Below the pieces are notes generated by a model. The model worked only from the letters and a program-made list of their open reading frames with translations, did no database searches and had not been told where the DNA came from. Below, piece by piece: positions 35,201 through 47,900 of a stretch of DNA of 64,000 nt. The position numbers and the translations under genes are program-made. This stretch comes from Euryodendron excelsum (lineage: Eukaryota > Streptophyta > Magnoliopsida > Ericales > Pentaphylacaceae), in the NCBI GenBank assembly GCA_033060915.1, contig CM065388.1, forward strand, positions 21,991,001 through 22,055,000, in the 5' to 3' direction. How positions within the stretch are numbered: the first letter of the stretch is position 1; every line of letters starts with the position of its first letter.

Positions 35201-36904
35201 TTGGTTATCTAATTAATATGGTAGTGTTTTTTAAATTGTCACCCTTTTAATATAGAAACTTTGAACGTTATTAAAGACAAAAATATATTATCGGTTATTT
35301 GTAATCAATATAGTAACTAAATTTAACAATCTATTCAATTTCCTATAATTAATGCTATTTTCAAAGAACTTTAAATTTTTAAAAATCTTATATATTTGTT
35401 TTTTTTTTTTTTTTTGTGAGTTAGATTTACCCAAATCTAAGAAAGATAACATTAAAGAAGGTTAATAAGCTTACAAAATAATAATTAATTAAAAAGATAA
35501 ATAACTTTTATTTTGTCCAGTAGAATTTTTTTTAGTATATATCACAATATACTTAAGATTCTCAGTATTGGCATAAGCATAATTTTATTTTAATGAATTC
35601 ACAATATATAATCCTTTAGATAATAAATAAGGACATGAAAAAATGTTGATGATATTTCATTGCGAGGAACAAATAATGAATCACTAATTCATTTCACAAT
35701 GAATGAATCTATTGGTTAATTAAATAATTACTTAAAAAAGAAAAAAATAAATACAAATTTTGACACGCATGGTTATATTAAATAATTACTTAAATAAATA
35801 AATAAATAAATACAAAATTTGACACACATAAAGTGTACTAACTTTTTATTGAATAGTTTTACATACAAACATTATTCATGTATAGAATTAAAAGATTTAC
35901 CTATATTTATTTTAATTAACTTATGGAAATTCAATTAATTTTCTTTCACTATTAATTTATATTTTCTCAAAAAATAAATTGCAATAATATTGTTTTATTA
36001 ATTTGCAATACTATTTCTTGATGGATATTAGACATATATTCATATCTTTTTTTTTTATAATTTATATTTATTTCTTTCAAATCCTGAATATAAATCAATA
36101 AACTTAATATCGAAATCTAATTAATGTATTTATTTTTCAATAAAAAATGTATATTAAAAGTGTAACTTAATAGTTAGTACATAAATTATTTTTTCTATAT
36201 TTTTTTCTCTTTATGGCTATCATAATAGAGAAAATATTATTAATATGTTTAGTCCAAATAACCTTTATGATGAAAGTTATCTTATAGATGCTTTATTGTT
36301 TAATATTATATTTTAATTACACGATCCTATAAAACTTTTTGTTTGTAAAAAATTATTTAAAAAATCAACTTATGATTCTGTATTTGTGATCCGTGCATAG
36401 CGCGGGTTCATTGCTTGTATATACATAAATTCCAATGGCTCTTATAAATTAAATAGCTCTCCTTGTCTCACGTATATGCCATGAGGCTGTAACTTTGGAA
36501 CATTTAAAACTAAAAGATAAGATAAAGCATAATGATTTATCACATCATTTAATTTGAGAATGGATAATCTTTTAGGTAGTCTCGTTTATAGATATATCAT
36601 ATCTCGAACTACTTCTTACATGGATTTTTTTACATTTTATAAATTCATAATTTTAGAGGAATCAAAGATATCAATTCTACGTATATATACCATGTAACAT
36701 TCAAAACAAAAAGATAAGATAATGTATAATTGTCTATCAGATCATTTAGTTTGAAAACAAATTTGACAACATGTAATCTTGAGTGAAAAGCACACAAGGA
36801 CATATGTTTTCTTATATTTTATAAATTCAAAATTCTAAGAAAAAAGAATTGGTACTTTCTAGTTCAAATACCTAACAATGTTTTGCTATTTATAATAGTA
36901 TAGA
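32243..36904 (-). mobile_element. Probable non-autonomous Helitron (outer of a nested pair)
   Basis: The minus strand begins TCTATACTATTATAAATAG at 36,904, preceded by A, like plant Helitron 5' ends. It approaches its 3' end with the hairpin CCGTGC-ATA-GCACGG (32,252-32,266) and then CTCCTGTTAA, where a CTRR end would be expected. No Rep/helicase coding is seen. The 3' terminus is imperfect, so boundaries are tentative. The interior is AT-rich and gene-free. Confidence 0.35.
35087..36417 (+). mobile_element. Probable non-autonomous Helitron (inner)
   Basis: It begins TCTATACTATATAT after A at 35,086 and ends with hairpin CCGTGCATAGCGCGG (36,391-36,405), a short spacer and CTTG before T at 36,418. 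A canonical end would be CTAG, so one base differs. It contains no coding region. A string AATAGGTTAGGAGGT(G/C)TTTGAGC shared with 34,083 suggests a second, 5'-only relic. Confidence 0.45.
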
Positions 36905-37858
36905 TGGACAGAAGTTGAGATAGTTGCAAAAGATGCTACTCTTTTAGATTAATTGAGAATATAATTTTTTTAAATTAATTGGATAATATAGATTTTTGCA
37001 TTCAGCCTTCAGTAATTAGAACACAAAATTATTTACTATAGTGTTCGGTTTTAAAATATTTTTTTGAAGTATGAGTAAGTATCATACAAATTTGTAACTG
37101 GATTCAATTTATTAAATTAGTTTTGAAAATAAAATATTGGACCAATATAATTTGTTTATGACCATGTTGCTTGAAATTGTATGATTATCTACTAACAAAA
37201 CAACTTATGTTTAGTAAAAAAATCAGCTGAAGCACTGGCATTAATTTTACATAATATGTTAGATAACTTATGATTAAGAACCAAATAAAAAAATGAATGA
37301 GTTATACTTTTTGTTTTTGTTCTACATAAGAATGAGTATATAACATTTTTTTTCCCGGCGAGGATTTGGCAGTAATTTCGGCAAGAGATTAGGGGTATGG
37401 AAGTCCAAAGAAAAAGGAGCCTGTTGGATGAACTCTTTGGTCATTCCCCAACCATTTCATGGTTAGCGGAATTATTAAATACGTCCCAGGATTCAGAAAG
37501 TCAATGACCAATATACCCTAATAATTCGATCTAATTACATGCCATTTTGAAAATTTTACAGTATTTCCTAATTTGCTTCTGTTTTTTTCCAAATTTTATC
37601 GACTCACCCACACGTTCTGACAAACATTACAATTACGGCCCATAAATTCTTGGGTTGTAATTGAGCTGACCTTAAAAAATAAATAAATAAATTGGACCTG
37701 TACAGAAAGGACAGCGCTTAAATGGAATAGGGCTTAATGTGGTAAGTTAAAAATTTCTGAATTCAAACTTTCTCTAAGATAATAGGGCGGAATCATTAAT
37801 GAAAATGGACATTGGAAGAATCAAACGTATGAAGAAAAAAAATTCACTTATCTTTATG
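36905..37858. other. AT-rich intergenic DNA
   Basis: No gene, RNA or clear repeat was recognised. Confidence 0.5.
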
Positions 37859-38336
37859 CTTTGTTTGGATGGAAGGGAGGGGAGGTGAAGCGAAGTGTTT
37901 GTTAGAAGGGAAAGGGAAGGGAGGAGAACGGAAGGAAAGAGAAATACTTATATTTTGTTTGGATAATTAAGAAGGCAAAGAGGGAGACATTTCTTTTCTC
38001 TTGTTTGATTTGGTAAAAATTAATAAAGAGAAGGGAATGATATAATATAATTTTACTATTATATATATCTTGTGTAAAAAATCCTAATATTTTTTAATCA
38101 TAAATTGATGGATATAACTAGTATCTAAAATAAAATAATAGCAAGCACTTCACTTCCCCTCTGTTTCCTCCCAATTTTGGAGGGGAAGCGAGAGGAAGAA
38201 AAATACTTAAATAGTGAGCTCTCTCACCCCTCTATCCACTTTCCCTCCCCTCCTTAAAAATTATCTAATTATAATATAACTAACTTTTCTCCTCTGAATC
38301 CTTCACTTCCTCTCCAACCCCTCAATCCAAATAAAG
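37859..38336. mobile_element. Foldback/MITE-like element 1
   Basis: Left end CTTTGTTTGGATGGAAGGG and right end, read in reverse, CTTTATTTGGATTGAGGGG form terminal inverted repeats that continue as G/A-rich against C/T-rich arms. The 478-bp interior is AT-rich and non-coding. No clear target duplication was found. Confidence 0.65.
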
Positions 38337-38415
38337 TGTTAGGTATTACTTTCGTTATGATTTTTATCTTTCCCGTATTTGATGAGTCCCTACTATAACA
38401 TTTTTGTAATAGGTC

Positions 38416-38578
38416 GTGTGTGTATCAAAGATTTGGTGATGGAAAAAAAAAAAAAAGAAGAGAAAAAAGTGAGGAAAAAAATAACTAAAATACTCTTCTT
38501 TTTTTTTTTGTTCCATTTTTCATCACTTTTTCCTTTTTCTTTGTTTTTCCCTTGATAAATTCATATTTCAAACACAAT
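38416..38578. mobile_element. Foldback/MITE-like element 2
   Basis: The left arm (GTATCAAAGATTTGGTGATGG then A/G-rich) is complementary to the right arm (T/C-rich then CTTGATAAATTC). The unit is about 160 bp with almost no loop. A related right arm occurs near 39,300-39,345. Confidence 0.5.
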
Positions 38579-38639
38579 ATTAATTTAACTGGTATTTGTT
38601 TGTATTACTACACAACTCAATATATTTCTACACAACGTA

Positions 38640-38787
38640 TTTGGAATTTGAGGAATGAAAAGGAAAGAAAGAATAAGTAATAACTTTTTTGCCTTCCTAT
38701 GTTTGGTTTCTAACTTGGGTGGACAGAAAAAGAAAATTCAAATTATGTTTCCTTCATTTTTTCTTTTCATTCCTCTTAAGTTCCAAA
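38640..38787. mobile_element. Foldback/MITE-like element 3
   Basis: The left end TTTGGAATTTGAGGAATGAA pairs with the right end, which reads in reverse TTTGGAACTTAAGAGGAATG. The element is 148 bp and non-coding. Confidence 0.6.
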
Positions 38788-39410
38788 TTGGCTCCAAATG
38801 TAGATTTTAACCTCTCCAAAAGAATCCCAAGTGCAATAGATTGAATTAAACTTTAGTTGTAATTTGCTCTAATATGTACACTAGTATTTTTCCTTCACAA
38901 ACACCAAAGCTTTATTTGGATGCTGAGGGTTGTGCAGCAAAATTTGTCATCTCATTTTGGTGTTTGGAACCCTTTTCCTACACTCTGTACTCTGTATATA
39001 CTACACAAAAGGTGTGTAACTCATTTAGCCAATTAGGTGGCTTTAGAGTAACATCTGAAAGTCTTCCTTCCTCATTTTCAAAAAGAAATGAAGAAAAAAA
39101 AAATGAAGAAAGACGCAAATCTGTATGTGATTTTTATTTTAATATGACAGTTCCAATTTCATTTGTAAATAAAGGATTAGTCAACTCAGCTCTTTAAAAT
39201 TATGATAAGGTCACATTTGAATTTTTTTTTCTAATGATATGTTTGGAATTCATATTTATCTTTATTTTTGTCCTCTTTTCCCTTACAGTTTCTTTTTTTG
39301 GTTTTTTTTTTTCAAATTCTTGATTCAAACACAATGTAAATGATCATGCTAAATTTCAATTGTTGATTTCAAGCAATCAAGTATAGCCAAAATTATAAGA
39401 GTCCACGACA

Positions 39411-39938
39411 TAGTTGCACGGAAACTTGTTTAGGAGGCGGAAATGCGTTTCTCTGGAAACGTGTTTCTAAGACAGGTAAGAAACTTGTTTAAAAAATTTG
39501 GGAAAACGTTTTGAAAATGCCAGAAAAATGTTTTGAAAACTTTTGGAAAACATTTGGGAAATTGTTAGAAAACTCTTAGAATACTTAACGAAAATTTTTG
39601 GAAAACTTAGGACAAACTTTTGGGAAACGCTTCAGAAACTTAAAATGTTAATTTTATACATTTTTTCTTAAATTCTAGCTAAGTATCTATGAAATTATTT
39701 GCACAGGTTTTCACTAAGTTTCCAAAATGTCTCTACTAAGTTTCCTCAAAATTTCTACTAAATTTTCTAAAGGTTTCCACTAAGTTTCTTAAAAGTCTCC
39801 TTTGAATTTTGAAAAAGTTTCCTATTAAGTTTTTCAATCGTTTTTTGCTTCCCGTTTCCCCCTATATTTTTTGGCAGCGCTTTTCACTTCCGTTTTTCCT
39901 AACGTTTCCCGCTTCCACTTTCCATTTTGGCAACTATG
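39411..39938. mobile_element. Mutator-like MITE with near-perfect 10-bp flanking repeat
   Basis: Flanks are GTCCACGACA (39,401-39,410) and GTCCACGATA (39,939-39,948), close to the 9-bp or slightly longer target duplication of Mutator-like elements. Ends carry TAGTTGC and its complement GCAACTA. The interior is a long imperfect foldback of GAAACTT/AAGTTTC-type words. Confidence 0.6.
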
Positions 39939-39948
39939 GTCCACGATA

Positions 39949-42594
39949 AAAATATTTTCTTTCACGGTCAAGAGCAAAGACGAAATGCATTTATATTTCC
40001 TTTTCTTTCTTAGGACCCCTTTTCTTAAAAAACAAAAAAAAAAAGAAGGTATTCTTTTTAGTACAAATAAAATGTTAATTGGTTCATATTACGTATAATT
40101 TGTAGGTCAGTAATTTCCTTTATGAGATTAAAACTACATTTATAAGTTCAAGCATAAAAAATTTACAAGCCAAGGGGGAAAAAGAAAGAGATAGAGGAGT
40201 TACTGATCAACTTTCTTCCTCCTCCTCCCTGTATATACCTTGGTTGAAAAAAAGAAAAATAAAGAATCACTTTCCCTTACACTGTTCTTGTTTTCAAGAG
40301 GATTTGTAGATAATTGAAATTCCCTTTTTTCCAGTGAAAAAGATAGAAAAAAGGAAAAATATAAAGAAAGAATATTATTACCTAATATTAAAAATGCAAA
40401 TATCTCGAGGATGATTGAGAAGCTTTGTGAAGAATAATGTCAATTATCCTCCTGCTTTGATGACATCATTCACTAACACATGCAAAGTGAGGTTTTTGAA
40501 GAATTGAGGGGTAGCTGTTTTTCTTAGGCCTATGCTACATCCGCCCTTGACAAGGGTGGTCATGGTCTCTTAAGTCCGTCCAAGTTTATGAATCATTTAT
40601 AAGGTTTAAATATTTTTTTAGACTTGATTATGTTAATGCGAATTTAAAAATTTTATTTAAAGTCAGACCCGACCTAAAATATATGTAAAATAATATATTT
40701 ATATTATCTAAGATTCTTTTTAGAGAAAACAATTACTTATTAAATAGATTTTGTGTTAAATGGATTGGCTTGTCAATCTGATTTTTTAATTGAAAAAGTT
40801 TGGAATTTCATTTTAGACCTGATGAGAATTATTTGTAGTATAGGCCCGGTCACAATCTGGCCAACCCAAAAAATATCCACTCCTAACCCCTGACAATTAT
40901 ACTACATATTGAAGAACTTGTAACTCTCTGAAAGAAAATCAATAAATTAACGTTGAGATCAGTAACAATATATTGCATCACCCCATGTCCAAAGAATCTA
41001 TTTGAAAGATGAATAAAAGAGCAAAGGCAATTTGTCGGAATTTTTCTTAGAAGAGAAACGTATTTTTTCATATTGGATTGGTTCCACATTGGTGGATATT
41101 AGGTGTGCATTGTTTATAATCTCAACCTTTGCTTCCTATCTTAATGGGTTGAGTGGGGTTTGACTTTCTAAAAGAAAATATTGCACACTTTGATCTTGTA
41201 CCAAAGAAGAAGGGAAAAAAAAGGAGAGAAAACAAAAATGAATTAAGCACTAAAGATTTTTTTTAATGGAGGCTGTGACCTAGCACTTTAATTACATAAA
41301 GAACATGGACTATTGTAAATTGAGAGCGTTAAGATTGGTGGAAAAAAAAAAAAAAAAACTCCAACCCTACTAACATTTAAGAGAGAGGAAATCACGGTTG
41401 GAAATTATAAACAAAAGAAAATTGTTATTTCCTTTTGAAAAAATGTACATAAACTACTACCAAAATAATGTGATGATTAATTTTTTGTAATTAATAGCCA
41501 TTGTGATGAGTGTTTTATTTTAAGTTGTGCTAGCATTTTAAGTATTAGTATATTCAATGAACAAAAACATTTTTTATTATATTTGAGTTTTGATTTGAAT
41601 TTGGAATTAGAATATGTAACTGGTGTTTAGAGTATAATATGTTGAAGCATACAAAGTTAAAAAATTAAAAGGCCATATATTTTTTACTAGAAGTCTTACC
41701 GTGGTATATAATATATCAATTTTATATAAATTTTTGAGATCTATAAATTTATATTTAGCTAGTGTTTGAACACATGCCAAAGCATTCAAACGTTACGGTG
41801 TTACGATTGGACTATGAATTTCCATTCCTAATATGTTTTAGGATCACACAAGTGGAAGAAGAGGCAAGTATATTTTGGAGCTTGAAATTGGTGATTTCAA
41901 CTTCGAGATTCACAGTTTTGTCAGTTCTCCTATGACGGATGTGACAAGATAACTTATAAACTGCTTCAAGAGAATAAAGAGCTCAAGGAAAAACTGTTAT
42001 CTAAAGTGTGTGTATAAGTGTTAGATAATGAAACACACTGTAAGAATCTAGAAGAAACTAAGCATGCAAACAAATATTCAATACTTTGGAATAATGTAGA
42101 ATTACAAAAAGTAAAACTTACAAATTGTAGAGAAGAAAACTTGAAATTGATCAAGGCTAGTATTTAACACCATGGACTTAAGACAAAATTTGCCCCACAA
42201 AGGTGTTAATGGTTGACTTGGACGTCTGCCTCTCAAGATACAATGATTTACAACTTACATTGATGAATCACTTCAATCAGTGTGCCGAATAGACCAAACA
42301 ATGAAGAATTCTCTCCAAGTAGAAGAAAATTTTTGGGAAAAATGAATGAAATGAATTGCAGAAAGTTTGGATATTTATAGGCCACCATAAACCTATTTGG
42401 AATGGTCATGACTCAACCAAACAGGTACCTATTCAGAATAGTCACCAGCGAGCCAAACGTGCCCTTACCACCGGTCATAACTAATTCAAATAAATAAATA
42501 TTACATATTTATTAAATTTGAATTTTCTGCAAAAAGATTAGACCGCTTAGGAATTCTTAATGAACCCAAACCCGAACTCGGCCTGGTTCAAAAT
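39949..42594. other. AT-rich intergenic DNA with a possible hAT-like MITE
   Basis: No gene is supported. At 40,551-40,892 the ends CAAGGGTGGTCATGG and, reversed, CAGGGGTTAGGAGTGG with interior GGCCCGGTCACAATCTGGCC resemble a hAT-type MITE, but no target duplication was found. A short Lys/Glu-rich frame near 41,950-42,165 with several stops could be a worn gag coiled coil; this is only a guess. Confidence 0.4.
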
Positions 42595-44039
42595 TGTCGC
42601 ATCCCAATTTTTAACAAAGTCCTTTCAGCTCGGAAAAAATACGAAATTCTGTCATTAAAACCCATCCTCCTAAAATGACGAGTGCGACTAGGTTTAAATT
42701 TGAAATTGATTTGATGAAGAGCTTTTCTAGAAAAATGGGAGTCGCCACCTAATTAGATTACGGTGAGTTAGGTCATCTAAAACTAAGTATAATTCGGATA
42801 TTAAACCTAAGATTTTTGAAAAAGGTTTTGGAAAACTATTCAAGAGAAGGTTTTTGGGAAAATAGGTTGTTTGGCAACCTTTGGAGAGTTTTAAGCCCTT
42901 TTTGGAAACAACTCTATTTTGGTCATTCGAAAACAGAAATCTATGGTCCGGGAGTTGGTTATGTGTAGGGAAGATATCCTAAGATCATCACCCTACCCTG
43001 CCCTTTTGATACTTACATGTCTAATCACCCTTTTATTCACTCACTAGAATAACCGGTTACTATCATCCACTTAATATCCTCTTTGAAATTTTGAAAACAG
43101 GGTTTGGCCATCACTTATTGGATGAATGATGCATGATGCAAGTCTGGAGGAAAAATGTTTGAAAACACGGAAGCTTTGAAGGATTTTTGAAACAAGAATC
43201 TTGAATTGATAGAGAGTTTTGAAAAATGACTTGAATTGAAATAAGAGTTATGATTGTACCATTTTAGGTTGCCTACATATCTCATTTAGCGAGAATCATG
43301 TCATTCGTAGTTCGGACAAGGGCTTGATAGAAAAAAGGCACATTGGGGCCTTTGAAATGTTTTTGCAGACACATTGGTGTCTAGTTTTCAAAAATTAGCA
43401 CATTAAGACCTTTAGAAACTTTGGAGACGCATTGAGGCCTTTGGAAAAAGAGAACTTGAGAGTTTTGAAGTCAGACGTTGGAGTATTTTTGGAATAGGAC
43501 TTGCAGATTTTTGAAAGTGCTCTTTAAAATAAAACTTTGAAGTGTTTTGATATGTTTTTAGAACAACTCGAGAGAGTTCTGGAAGTGCTTCGAAATAAGT
43601 CAAGAGAGTTTTGAAGTTTTGTTTTGAAAACTTTGGATGTAGAGTTTGGGATTGGAAACACTCTTGTGAACTTGTCTTCAAAAAAGCTTTCTGAAAACAC
43701 CCAGGGCTTTGGGACCCTAATATGGACAACCTTGAAGGTTGTACTTAATATATTACCTTCCCTTAGGATCCTTAACCATAAAAGGGTGTAGGGACACCTT
43801 AGTGTTGCGAGTTCTTGAAAATATTTTGAAAATGGTTTTTGAAAAATGTTAAGTGTCTAGTCACTTTAGTTGAGACAAGTTTGAGAGAACCTCTTAGAGA
43901 GATTTTGAAGGTAGGGCACAGAAATATTTGAAAAGGTTTTGGAGTTGATTTTGAAATCTCAAGAGATGCAAAAGGTTTTTGGGAAAGTATGTTATGAAGA
44001 TAGTTTTTGGGTTGAGAGATTATTTGAAAATGGATCCTT

Positions 44040-44370
44040 GAATTAGAACCTTGAAGCTTACTAACCTAGGCTAGGTTGACATAAGGTTAGGGTGACCTAA
44101 GGTTAATTAACTTGGGTTAGGTTAATCATAGGGTTAAGGTGGCCTAAGGTTAACTAATTAAGGTTAGATTAACCTAGGGTTTGGACTACTAAGGTTAAGT
44201 TGGACTAAGGTTGGATTGACTTAGGATTAACTAACTTGGGTTAAGTTGATCTAGGGTTAAAGTCATCTAGGGTTAACTAACTATGGTTAGGTTAACCTAT
44301 GGTTAACTAGCTATGATTAGGTTTACCTAGGGTTTTCTTAACATAGGATGAACAACTAGGGTTAAGTTAA
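44040..44370. repeat. GTTAAC/CCTAGGG minisatellite, second copy
   Basis: Diverged units of GGTTAACCTAGGGTT and AACTAACTTGGGTTAGGTTAA. This is the counterpart of 13,080-13,531 but shorter and less regular; the 30-bp subunit is not amplified here. Confidence 0.8.
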
Positions 44371-46138
44371 CCTAGGGTTGGAAGGTAGTTTTGAACTAAA
44401 GTTTTATGCATTTTTGAAAGGGGTTTCGGAAAATAAATCATGCTATGTAAAGGACTTTTGTAAACAAACCTTTTGAAGATTATTTCCATGAAAATTGACT
44501 CTAGTTAAGTACATGGTTTATATGGTTGATGTTTGAAAACCATTTTGAAAAAGATTTTCTTTAGGGCCATTATAACCTCTATCTTGAAAAGAGTAGGAAC
44601 ATAATAATGACAACTTTTGAAAAACTATTTTTAATGCACTTTTGAAAGCCATGTTTAAGAAGAAGGTCTTGAAAACTATTTTTAGAAAAGGAGACCATTC
44701 TAATAAGTTAGGATTCCTATGACCAATGATAAGGGAGACCATTCAAGAGAGGGTTCCATAGGGCCATTCCAACCACTAAACTTGTGAGAATAGAAATATT
44801 TGAAATCGAAGCATTTGAAGATCATTTTTGTACAAGAATAGAAAGAGAAGGGAACCATTCTAACAAGCTAGGGTTCTTATGGCCAATAATAAGGAAGCCC
44901 ACTCAAGAGAGGGTTTCATGGGGCCATTCCAACCACTAGACTAATGAGAATAGAAACCTTTGAAATCGATAAATTTGAAAATCATTGTTATGTAAGTAGA
45001 AATGGAAGGTTGCAAGAATATGAGCTAGGGATTGATGGAAGGCTTTTCTTAGGGCATGATTACTTAAGGTCTCATCCTAAATTTCAATGGACCAACTCTT
45101 AGAACCAATTTGAAGAGATCATTGGAATAAAGAGCTTGAAAATGACATGAAAATGGGAATAGTGCAAGTTTTGGAAAACATAGTTAGAAACATGAAAATA
45201 AAGTTAAGCACACAAAACATGAAGGGTTTCGGATTTCTACAGCTATTTATACAAAGTCTCATTTTAATTTTCGATCTTGGAATATGCAAAGGGGGAGGGC
45301 TACATTTATAGGCAACTTTGGAGAGACTTGGCATATGTGCTACATGCGCCACTACTGTTCCATTAGCAAAATGCCATGTGGCACCCATTGTACTGGCTAA
45401 ATCTTAAGGGCTAAGCGAAGTTTGATCTATCTGATCAAAATTTAGGTGCATGTAGCATACGCTCTATCGCCGAGAGTGTTCGTTTAAACTTTGCTTCGAT
45501 AATTGTGCCAACCGAGAAGGTTTTAGTGGAATCGGTTGCATCCACGGTGTTCTCCTAAGGTTTCTCGTGAACTTCTGAGTTTTGAAAAACCTGAATGGTG
45601 TTCAGAAGTGTGAGATATCATCTCGAGAAGTGTGCATGAAATCGCATTTTTGCGGAGCGTCTGTGATACGCTCCGTGGGGTTTCAAAAGTAGTTGTTTGT
45701 GTGCCGTATGATCAAGGCCTTCGAGAAGCGATCTTTTCGATTGGATCGTACCGATAGAAAGTACTCCAAAAATACTTTCAGAAATTCCCATATTTATGCA
45801 TTTCTTAAGTCGTTTGACGGTGCGTTATAATCATGGAATTGACGGAAAAGTCAATCTTGGTGGAGCTTCTGTGAGACGCTCCAAGGGTTGCTAAAAGTAG
45901 CAGTTTTCGAGCCATGCAATAAGGATCTTCAAGAAGCGATCTCTCCGATCGAGCTGTATCGATGGAAAGACCTATGAATGAGCTTTCGGAAAATCCTTGT
46001 TTTACACATTTCTCAAGTTATTTGACAGTGCGTTATAACCAGGGAATTAGGAGAAAAGACAATCTTGGTGGAACGTTTGTGAGATGCTCCAGGGGGCTTT
46101 CGTTGAGTCGGGAGTGTTTAGTGTCGTAAGGTTCACCT

Positions 46139-47900
46139 TGTTGGCCCAAGTAGGCAACCCAAGAGGGGGGGTGAATTGGGTTTTATAGAATTTTTAACAA
46201 GAGTTTCAACTAAAAAATCGTTTATGGATTCTAGTAACAAATAATCAAAGTATATGTGTCAAGCAAATGAAGTGTACATTAGAGCAAGTATTTGCAAGCA
46301 TGCATAATAAGCAAGTAAGCAAAACAAAGGCAGAAGAAATATGCACCAGATTTATAGAGGTTCGGCCAACCTTGCCTACGTCCTCTCTTCTTCGATCCTT
46401 TCGAAGGAATTCCACTATGCAATACACCTTACACAGTCGCTGGTTGTGCCACGAGTGCCCAGCTCACTCTTTACAAAAGCTTCTTCCCAAGCTTTCAAAA
46501 CCCAAGAGATTTTGTCCAAGCTTCTCTTAAACTTACAAGTGTTTTTCCCAAGAACACTTAAACTTACAAGGTTACAAACCCTCCCAAACAAGAATGAATG
46601 AAGATTATACAAAGAGTGACTCTCCTAGTGAGTATACAAATGAATACAACTCAATGGATAACTTTAAACACTCAGCAAGAATATGTAACAGTTAGGTGCA
46701 GGTGATTTTCAGCTTTGAAGCACTTGATATAAATGGTATGATTGCTCTTTCTTCCTTCTTTGAAGCTGTATATATCTCATACATATAGGTATGGATCGAT
46801 TCTAGCCGTTGGAGAAGTATGGGAGAAGATTTGGTTGTGTTTGTGCCCATACCGTCTGTCAGAAAACTAGCCGTTAGAGTCTAGGAGTCGACTCTTTTCA
46901 CAATGAGTCGACTCTTTTTGCATTTCAGCAGATTTTTCAAGTTTCTGTCCAAATGAGTCGACTCTTTTGTCCCAGGAGTCGACTCTTTTCAGCAGTCTGC
47001 AGAATTGTTTGTTCTCTGTTACAATGAATCGACTCTTTTTGGCCAAGAGTCGACTCTTTTAAGCTTCCAGCAGAATTCCAAGGCTCTGTTCGAATGAGTC
47101 GGCTCTTTTAACTTGAGGAGTCGACCCTTTTTCCAAAAACCCATATTTTTGCAACTTTTCTTCATTCTTTTTCAAAGCTTCCAATCTCTTCAAGGATCAT
47201 CTAAAAAGGCTTTTTAAAGCTTGCAAGCACTTCTTCAAGATTAGATGACTCCAAGAACATCTTCAATCCATTCAAGATGAGTTTTCTTCATTTTCATCAC
47301 TTGTAGAGCTCTTCCATTATCATAGCTTCATCTATTGATTCAAGTCTTCTTCAATATCTTTAAGAGAGCTTCCATGACTTAGAATCTTCATTTCTTCAAT
47401 CAACATGGCTTCTCCATGGACTTCAACAACTCAAGAAAGCTTTCCAAATCTTGTGATTCCTTCCATGTCTTCAAGACATCTTCAAATCTTCTAAGAAAAC
47501 TTTCATATTTTGAGTTGGTATCTTTTTCTTCCATTCTTGCAAGATATCTTCAAGTACTCAAAGTCTTCAATCTTTTAAATCAAGACTTTGATCATTTTCA
47601 TTCTTCTTCTTTGATATCCATCATTTTCATTCCCTTATAAAATCACCATTGTTGAATATGCTATTCTTTCATGCTTATCAATCTTCAATCTAGGATTTTC
47701 ATCAACTTGAGAATCCTTTTTCTTCTTATAATATCACCTTTTGTAGAATACATCACTTCATCATGCTTTTCATCATAAATCCTCTATTATGATAAGCTTC
47801 AAGTCAAGATCTAATTAATAATTCATCTGCACACTAAGTAGAATTATTAGATCATTTAACCATGTTTTGTTATCATCAAAATCAAGGCATTGACTCAACA
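46139..47900 (-). mobile_element. Solo LTR of a sirevirus-like Ty1/copia element
   Basis: The 1,762-bp LTR is bounded by TGTTGG and TCAACA and flanked on both sides by CACCT (46,134-46,138 and 47,901-47,905). The empty site is seen in the sister LTR near 15,897-15,915. On the minus strand it starts TGTTGAGTCAATGCC and CTTGATTTTGATGATAAC and ends in CACCCCCCCTCTTGGGTTGCC, a form typical of sirevirus (SIRE/Maximus) LTRs. It holds eight GAGTCGACTC palindromes (46,885-47,127) and a TATA-like region (46,771-46,790). The two ORFs overlapping its left end are not genes. Confidence 0.88.
46885..47127. repeat. Eight phased GAGTCGACTC palindromes
   Basis: GTCGAC-type cores start at 46,887, 46,917, 46,957, 46,978, 47,028, 47,049, 47,098 (GTCGGC) and 47,120. 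The steps are 30, 40, 21, 50, 21, 49 and 22, that is, pairs about 21 bp apart repeating every 70-71 bp. Most are followed by a T run (CTTTT). Confidence 0.9.
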
